Part shown: positions 27,114-31,690 of the stretch, piece by piece | How the letters are laid out: the number at the start of each line of letters is the position of its first letter | Numbering within the stretch: the stretch's first letter is position 1 | Source: a bacterium | GTDB lineage: Bacteria > Bacillota > Bacilli > Lactobacillales > Streptococcaceae | DNA length: 31,690 nucleotides | NCBI GenBank assembly: GCA_905221035.1 | Contig: CAJNBP010000019.1 | Span: 1-31,690, forward strand | Direction: 5' to 3' | Notes under the pieces: generated by a model | Databases searched by the model: none | What the model saw: the letters and a program-made list of their open reading frames with translations, nothing else | Told to the model about the DNA's origin: nothing | Position numbers and translations under genes: made by a program

Positions 27114-27977
27114 TTAAAAAACAAATCCTTTTAAATCTGATTTAAAGGTCTTATTTAATTTCTCTATTGTGACACTATCATTATATTCCTTACATATTTT
27201 CATAGCTTTGGAACATTCTTTTTTACCTAACTCTACTTGATTCGTTTTTATGAGATAAATACCTTTTAAAAAAAGTAAATAATTCTTTTCAAAATAATAT
27301 CCTTGTCTAGTCAGTAAATTTTCTAAATCATCTATAAAAAATTGAGCGCTATCTAACAAATTGTTTTTTAATAATAATTCTAAATTAAATAAATATAAAG
27401 GAATTACTCTATGTGTCCCCATATCTGTTTTTAAAAAATGTCGTGTTTTCTTGATTACCACTCTATATAGTAAGCTTATGGTCTTAGTATTCATAAAAAA
27501 CACTGAATTATAGAAAATTTTCAGTTCATACTCCATCCAATTATCTACAGAAAGCAAATACTTGATTAGCTCATTACATTTAGATGCATTGTAAGGAAGG
27601 TTTGCAAGGCGATTAATCTGTTGTTCAGCAATCAATTTTATGTGAAAATTGCATAAACTTTTTTCCTGCTTTTGTTTTAGCTCTATTTTATCCACTAATT
27701 CTTGAAGTAGAAATATATCTGAAGAGTTCACAGCATGTTCTAGTTCTTCAAAAAAGCATTCTTTTTTGGAATAATAGCAATGGACTAATTCTTCAAATTC
27801 CGAAAATGAGATCCCCAGGCGATTTAACAAAATATAAAAATGATCAATAGATAATTTTGTAATCCCATTTTCGAAACGAGAAATAGTTGACTCACTAATC
27901 TTATCACAAGCCAAATCTTTAAGACGAAAATTTTTTGAAATACGGATATCCTTTAAAACTGCTCCAAAATTTTCCAT
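27114..27977 (-). CDS. Rgg/MutR-family transcriptional regulator
   Basis: 287 residues from the ATG at 27977 (MENFGAVLKDIRISKN), which follows GAGG; an in-frame ATG at 28001 has poorer context. The N-terminal XRE-type helix-turn-helix (about 5-60: FRLKDLACDKISESTISRFENG) is followed by a helical C-terminal domain of TPR-like repeats (ending ELGKKECSKAMKICKEYND). This is the plan of Rgg/MutR proteins, many of which bind short hydrophobic peptides in quorum sensing. No SHP-type peptide gene was found beside it. Its promoter overlaps an inverted repeat and the start of the divergent pseudogene. Low GC compared with the adjacent core genes suggests acquisition together with that region. Confidence 0.85.
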   Translation of the reverse strand: MENFGAVLKDIRISKNFRLKDLACDKISESTISRFENGITKLSIDHFYILLNRLGISFSEFEELVHCYYSKKECFFEELEHAVNSSDIFLLQELVDKIELKQKQEKSLCNFHIKLIAEQQINRLANLPYNASKCNELIKYLLSVDNWMEYELKIFYNSVFFMNTKTISLLYRVVIKKTRHFLKTDMGTHRVIPLYLFNLELLLKNNLLDSAQFFIDDLENLLTRQGYYFEKNYLLFLKGIYLIKTNQVELGKKECSKAMKICKEYNDSVTIEKLNKTFKSDLKGFVF

Positions 27978-28011
27978 ACTATCCCTCTTCCATTTCTGCA
28001 AAAAATTAAAC

Positions 28012-28068
28012 CTGTTTTTTTATTTGTGATATGATTATGATTATACAAAAATAAAACAGAAAGGACAA
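28012..28068 (-). promoter_or_regulatory. rgg promoter within an inverted repeat
   Basis: On the minus strand TTGTCC (28068-28063), a 17-bp spacer, then TATAAT (28045-28040) form a good promoter for the Rgg-type gene. The region is bounded by imperfect arms CTGTTTTTTTATTTGT (28012-28027) and ACAAAAATAAAACAG (28045-28059); the second arm lies across the spacer. A regulator bound there could control both its own gene and the divergent one. Confidence 0.6.
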
Positions 28069-28069
28069 T

Positions 28070-28662
28070 ATGATTATGAAAAAAATTTTATTGTCATCAG
28101 TTGCTTTACTGAGCCTAGTGGCAACACTACCAGTAAATAGTCCAGTTTCTGCTCAAGAATCTTTCTCTCCCTAGGCTTATAGTCACTCCAATGGCCGTTG
28201 GTGGTATAAACATTCTGACAGTTCTTACACTAGAAACGGGTGAAACATCAACGAGAGCAGTACCTATCGAAGATGTTAATGCTATGGAAAAGGTTTTTAG
28301 TAACCAAAATTTTAGCAAAGTTGTTCGTTTCCCAGATAAAACAAAAGCTGAGATTATTGCAAATATGCAAGAACTATTTGAATCTTCTAGCAAAAGCGAT
28401 GTGAACCACCTTTACTTGTCATGGAAGAAAAAACTGTACGATATCTATTGGTAGCGATCAAACGGCATTTTCAGGTTGGGATTCACTTCAAAATAAAATT
28501 ATTTCGCCTATGGCAGACACCAATACTGACGGAAAAATCACTTTAAAGGAACTGTATCAATACTCTTATCCTCTAGTCCTTGAAGCTGCATCAAGCAGTA
28601 ATAAGGAGCAACATGTATCAATTTATCCAGAAAACAGTCAATTTGTTTTATTTCAAAAATAA
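28070..28662 (+). pseudogene. Decayed secreted protein: signal peptide, choline-binding-like piece and caspase-like piece
   Basis: The first frame begins MIMKKILLSSVALLS, a clear signal peptide, but stops after 34 residues (TAG 28172-28174). Reading past the stop, AYSHSNGRWWYKHSD is choline-binding-repeat-like, then TGA at 28241. A second frame carries EDVNAMEKVFSNQNF to DVNHLYLSW (stop 28452). The third frame continues HGRKNCTISIGSDQ, PMADTNTDGKIT (EF-hand-like DxNxDGxI) to IYPENSQFVLFQK, ending TAA at 28660-28662. A one- or two-base loss near 28420 would restore LYLSxHG, the catalytic-histidine motif of caspase/legumain-like (C14/C13) peptidases; the family assignment is from memory. At least two stops, frame changes and probable internal deletions are present. 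The upstream promoter is unclear. The AAGGAG for the next gene overlaps its stop. Confidence 0.6.
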
Positions 28663-28674
28663 GGAGTTAAGAAA

Positions 28675-29751
28675 ATGAAAGTATCAAAAAAAATCACATT
28701 ATTTGGTTTGTCTCTAGCAGGTTTAGCTTTACTAGCTTTCCCTCATTCAGGAAAGGCCTTCGAATTGGAAGAAGAATGGGTTATTAAGGGTGGCGTTTGG
28801 TATCAAGATGGCAAAATTCTTCGATTTAATAATGGCCATGAAGTAGATATCAAAGTCTTGAATTTGCCAAAAACTGAGAAAATCGAGTGGACGGTCAGTC
28901 TCAATGGTCAAGATCAGACAGTCAATTTCCTAGGTCAAGAAAAGGACAAGTCTATGGTCGGTACAGAGGGGCGTTATCTAAATTTCTACGTTCCTTATGG
29001 CTATAGAGGAGATATCAAGGTAGAAGCTAAGAGTGGAAATGAAGTAAAGACCTGGTCCACTAAAGTGGTAGATGATGTATATAATGGTGGAAAAAGTGGC
29101 TACTACCGTATTGAAGAATCAAAAGACCGTTACACCTACCTTGATACAAAATGGGACTATCAAACCAAGACTTACACTGCCACTTTACCAGAAACTGTCA
29201 ATGGTCAAAAAGTATATGCTTGGGAAGACTATGACCATGGTGAGTTAAAACTTACAAAACCAGAATCTATCAGTCATTTCTACAAGGGGGGAGGAGCCTT
29301 CCGAGAACTTTATCCGATTGTAAAAGCAGAAAGCTGGCTAAAATCAGACAAAAACTGGTACTATCAAAAACAAGGGCAATTAGTGCAGAACGATTGGGTT
29401 TATGACAAGGGAACTTGGTACTTTATGAATGATAAAGGAGTCATGTTCAATAAAACTTGGCTCTATCAAGGTGGCAACTGGTATGCCTTTAAATCATCAG
29501 GAGCTATGATTGCTAGCGATTGGCTATATGATAATAACTCTTGGTATTACCTAAAAGACTCAGGTGCTATGGCGACAGGTTGGATCAAAGATAATGGATC
29601 TTGGTATTACCTAAGCAATTCAGGTGCTATGTTAACAGGCTGGGTCAAAGACGGTGGATCTTGGTATTACCTTGCTTCATCAGGTAAGATGCTTCACAAT
29701 ACCTACACACCAGATGGTTACTATGTAGATGCCAGTGGCGCTTGGAAATAA
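28675..29751 (+). CDS. Choline-binding surface protein, unknown N-terminal domain
   Basis: 358 residues. A signal peptide (KKITLFGLSLAGLALLAF) is cleaved near SGKA (residue 28). The N-terminal part (29-218) is a beta-rich unknown region containing the segments WYQDGKILRFNNGHEVDIK, YVPYGYRGDIKVEAKSG and VYAWEDYDHGELKLTKPES. The C-terminal part (about 220-358) holds six choline-binding repeats of about 20 residues (SWLKSDKNWYY, DWVYDKGTWYF, TWLYQGGNWYA, DWLYDNNSWYY, GWIKDNGSWYY, GWVKDGGSWYY) and the usual closing YTPDGYYVDASGAWK. Such repeats hold proteins non-covalently on phosphocholine of teichoic acids, which is specific to the pneumococcus/mitis group. AAGGAG precedes the start by eight bases. 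Function of the N-terminal domain unknown. Confidence 0.85.
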   Translation: MKVSKKITLFGLSLAGLALLAFPHSGKAFELEEEWVIKGGVWYQDGKILRFNNGHEVDIKVLNLPKTEKIEWTVSLNGQDQTVNFLGQEKDKSMVGTEGRYLNFYVPYGYRGDIKVEAKSGNEVKTWSTKVVDDVYNGGKSGYYRIEESKDRYTYLDTKWDYQTKTYTATLPETVNGQKVYAWEDYDHGELKLTKPESISHFYKGGGAFRELYPIVKAESWLKSDKNWYYQKQGQLVQNDWVYDKGTWYFMNDKGVMFNKTWLYQGGNWYAFKSSGAMIASDWLYDNNSWYYLKDSGAMATGWIKDNGSWYYLSNSGAMLTGWVKDGGSWYYLASSGKMLHNTYTPDGYYVDASGAWK

Positions 29752-29841
29752 CCTAAAGTACACATTTTATTCCATTAGCTATTAGTGTACCTGCTCAGAC
29801 TAAATATTATCAGAGCTACAAAAAATCTAGATAATAATACA

Positions 29842-29888
29842 AAAAGCGAATCGAAACAATGAATTCTGTTTTGTTCGCTTTTTATTTA
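29842..29888 (+). terminator. Terminator of the choline-binding protein gene
   Basis: AAAAAGCGAA (29842-29851) pairs with TTCGCTTTTT (29875-29884), continued inward by CGAAACA/TGTTTTG with one G-T pair, then a T-rich tail. Very stable, and symmetric enough to work on both strands. Confidence 0.9.
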
Positions 29889-30024
29889 ATCTGTTACATT
29901 TTGACATTTTCATTTAATTGTATATCTCCCCAAAATTTATATTTTTATATGAAGCATTTGAGATAAAGGAGTATAATAATTTTAAAACTGATTACATATA
30001 TATCGATAAGGAGGTCAACTCTTT

Positions 30025-31572
30025 ATGCTGAGAAGATTTGTTGCTAAGAAGCACCTCATACTTTACTTCTTTTCTATTGCCATTACTTGGCTGGAAGCGA
30101 TTATCACGCCAGCCCTTGTTCAAAATATTGTTGCTAGTTTTACCAATCAAGAACTAGGACTTCTTTGGAAAGTTCTGATTCTAGGAATCCTTGGAAACCT
30201 CATTCTCTTACTGGGTTTGGCTGGAAAACGCTATTACTACGCCCGTTTGATTACTGACTTCAAATATGGAATCAAGAGTGCTATTTTCAAGCGATTTTTA
30301 AACAGTTATGAGATTGATGAAAAGGATATTTTGTCCGATCTAGAAAACGACGCCAAGCAACTAGAAGAAAGCTATATTGAGCCAACGGTTATCATTATTT
30401 CTTCTCTTGGTTTCACCACTGTGTCCATTCTCTATGCCCTATGGACCAATTTTTACCTGGGCTTAATTTTCATCCTCTTCTACTCCTTTCCTGTCCTCTG
30501 CAGTGCTATCGGATCCAAGCGTTTGGACGCACTTTCTGAAAAGCGGTCCACTGTTAACCAGAGCTACTTAGCAAGCTTGACAAATTTTATTGGTGGCAGC
30601 CAACAAATTCGCCATTATCAGGGACAAGACTTCTTTTTTGCTCGCTACCAGAAACAATTACAAACCGGTCTGGATGCCGAAATCAACTATGAAAAACAAC
30701 GCACTTTAAACAGTCTCTTGATCAATAGCATCGATGCCTTTTGCTCCGTCACCCCTATCGTCATCGGTGGCTTTATGACCTACTATAATTATTTAGATGC
30801 GGCTAGTTTTGTGGCTATCTATCTAGTTTCCCATAATATCGGCTATCAATTTCAAGAGTTGGCTTACTTTACCAACACCCGAAAAGCGACTCAAACTCTT
30901 CTTAACAAATACCAAAAACTTTTGGGTCAGTCGGACTCCATCTCACCTAGAAACATAGAAAATATTTTCCCTATCCAGCTTAACACCATCTCCCTAGAAA
31001 AAGAGGGGAATATCCTCCTGTCTCCGATTTCCATGCACATCAAGCAAGGAGAAAAAATTGCCATTATCGGCGAAAGTGGCTCTGGTAAAACAACCCTGCT
31101 CAATATCATTCATGGAGAAGAGATACCAACAAGTGGACAGATTAGCTTTGCTGATCAAAACCTGTCCCGTCAAGAAATCACAAGCATTAGTTCCTATATC
31201 CTCCAAGATAGCCATTACTTTGATACGCTCTCTCTAGAAGACAATATCCTTCTAGGACTGGATAAAAAGGAGGAACGTTTAACCCATATCCTCAAAAAAA
31301 CAGGATTAGAACATTTGAAAAATCGAACACTCAGCAGCGACAGTCTATCTGGTGGCGAGAAACAACGCCTAGAAATCGCTCGCGCCCTCTATCATGATAG
31401 CCAACTCATCTTAGCAGATGAGATTAAGGCCAATCTTGACTTGGAAAATAGCAGAAAGATTAGTGACTTGCTCTTCTCCCTACCTCAAACAGTTATTGAA
31501 GTCATTCACCACTATACAGAAGAAGACTTAAAACACTACGATCAAGTCATTCACCTAAGCAAAGAAAAGTAG
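30025..31572 (+). CDS. ABC transporter with fused membrane and ATP-binding domains
   Basis: 515 residues. Residues 1-290 form the exporter membrane domain (hydrophobic spans near 10-30, 45-65, 120-165, 235-270). Residues 312-515 are the nucleotide-binding domain: Walker A GESGSGKTT (about 347-355), Q-loop YILQDSHYF, signature LSGGEKQRLEIARAL, Walker B LILADE and the H-loop histidine in EVIHHYTEED. It is a half-transporter that must dimerise; no partner gene is visible, so a homodimer is likely. It is short for the class (usually about 570), mostly in the membrane part. AAGGAGGT precedes the start by nine bases, and a TATAAT lies at 29972-29977 with no clear -35. Substrate not inferable; a peptide or bacteriocin is possible. 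Confidence 0.9.
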   Translation: MLRRFVAKKHLILYFFSIAITWLEAIITPALVQNIVASFTNQELGLLWKVLILGILGNLILLLGLAGKRYYYARLITDFKYGIKSAIFKRFLNSYEIDEKDILSDLENDAKQLEESYIEPTVIIISSLGFTTVSILYALWTNFYLGLIFILFYSFPVLCSAIGSKRLDALSEKRSTVNQSYLASLTNFIGGSQQIRHYQGQDFFFARYQKQLQTGLDAEINYEKQRTLNSLLINSIDAFCSVTPIVIGGFMTYYNYLDAASFVAIYLVSHNIGYQFQELAYFTNTRKATQTLLNKYQKLLGQSDSISPRNIENIFPIQLNTISLEKEGNILLSPISMHIKQGEKIAIIGESGSGKTTLLNIIHGEEIPTSGQISFADQNLSRQEITSISSYILQDSHYFDTLSLEDNILLGLDKKEERLTHILKKTGLEHLKNRTLSSDSLSGGEKQRLEIARALYHDSQLILADEIKANLDLENSRKISDLLFSLPQTVIEVIHHYTEEDLKHYDQVIHLSKEK

Positions 31573-31620
31573 TGCTCTATCACATACGATTTTAAAAAGC
31601 AAGGAACCAAAATTGAACTG

Positions 31621-31661
31621 CACCCCAAAAGTTAGACAGAAAAAATCTAACTTTTGGGGTG
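31621..31661 (+). repeat. Perfect 16-bp inverted repeat at the IS end
   Basis: CACCCCAAAAGTTAGA (31621-31636) is exactly repeated in reverse complement at 31646-31661, with a 9-base loop. It may block outside transcription into the transposase and could act as a terminator for the upstream ABC gene (only four T residues follow). Confidence 0.85.
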
Positions 31662-31669
31662 CTTTTATT

Positions 31670-31690
31670 ATGAAATTAACTTATGATGAT
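31670..31690 (+). CDS. Transposase OrfA start (IS3 family), cut by window end
   Basis: The last 21 bases encode MKLTYDD, the N-terminus I associate with the helix-turn-helix OrfA of IS150/IS861-like elements (MKL(S/T)Y(E/D)DK...). Only seven residues are visible, so the call rests mainly on position just inside the IS end. Confidence 0.5.

Larger units (their letters stand above)
31616..31690 (+). mobile_element. Left end of an IS3-family (IS150-like) insertion sequence
   Basis: The tract actgcaccccaaaagttaga beginning near 31617 matches the kind of terminal sequence carried by IS150-group elements of streptococci. It is followed by a perfect 16-bp hairpin and the first codons of an ORF. The element begins about 45 bp after the stop of the ABC transporter gene and continues past the window. 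Confidence 0.6.

Noticed and set aside
28001..28070. SHP-type pheromone gene beside the Rgg-type regulator
   Set aside because: The intergenic gap contains only the promoter and inverted repeat; no short hydrophobic ORF apart from the truncated signal peptide of the pseudogene.

Overview
The window reads as chromosome of a mitis-group Streptococcus (S. pneumoniae / S. mitis / S. oralis cluster). The evidence is low-GC streptococcal housekeeping genes, a BOX-type interspersed repeat (7754-7868), choline-binding repeats, a YSIRK-type NanA sialidase, IS630-Spn1-like and other pneumococcal-type IS remnants, and a gene order (axe1 - recG - alr - acpS - two DAHP synthases - secA ... der - nitroreductase - dnaI - dnaB - nrdR - ytrA-type ABC operon) that I recognise from pneumococcus. 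The species cannot be fixed from this window alone.

Layout. (1) 1-1340 is an IS graveyard: the end of an IS630-family transposase, a frameshifted IS200-type tnpA with its hairpins, and the C-terminal scrap of an IS30-type transposase. (2) 1345-7383 (minus) holds two secreted virulence-type genes. The first is a NanA-like sialidase whose reading frame stops at the end of the catalytic domain, without a cell-wall anchor. The second is a 1024-residue LPNTG-anchored protein with two tandem trypsin-like protease domains and a tail of GGVNG repeats like those of NanA and other pneumococcal surface proteins. A second IS200 left-end scrap lies between them. (3) 7754-9762: BOX repeat, an acetyl-xylan-esterase-type hydrolase (minus) and a GNAT acetyltransferase (plus). 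(4) 9904-11314: an Rpn-family PD-(D/E)XK nuclease gene with C-terminal 24-bp repeats and a strong internal Shine-Dalgarno/start, a remnant of a second Rpn copy, and a compact minus-strand unit encoding a 20-residue peptide. (5) 11396-25046 (minus): recG-alr-acpS-aroG-aroG, secA, two small membrane proteins, der, a nitroreductase interrupted by one stop codon, dnaI, dnaB and nrdR. (6) 25120-27034 (plus): YtrA-type GntR regulator, ABC ATPase and permease with a textbook promoter. (7) 27114-29751: an accessory insertion with an Rgg/MutR-type regulator divergent from a decayed gene (choline-binding-like and caspase-like segments), followed by an intact choline-binding surface protein. (8) 30025-31690: a fused ABC half-transporter, then the left end of an IS3-family element running out of the window.

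How it works together. The housekeeping block links peptidoglycan precursor supply (Alr), acyl-carrier activation (AcpS), aromatic synthesis, protein export (SecA), ribosome assembly (Der) and replication restart or loading (RecG, DnaI, DnaB). The accessory parts are host-glycan and surface functions (NanA, the protease, choline-binding protein) and a possible defence or toxin-antitoxin unit (Rpn). The most interesting inferences are that Rpn may encode its own C-terminal short form from an internal start, that NanA is secreted rather than anchored here, that the Rgg regulator faces a broken target gene which now encodes only a 34-residue signal-peptide-like product, and that a tiny 20-residue ORF has its own promoter-like box, ribosome-binding site and terminator.
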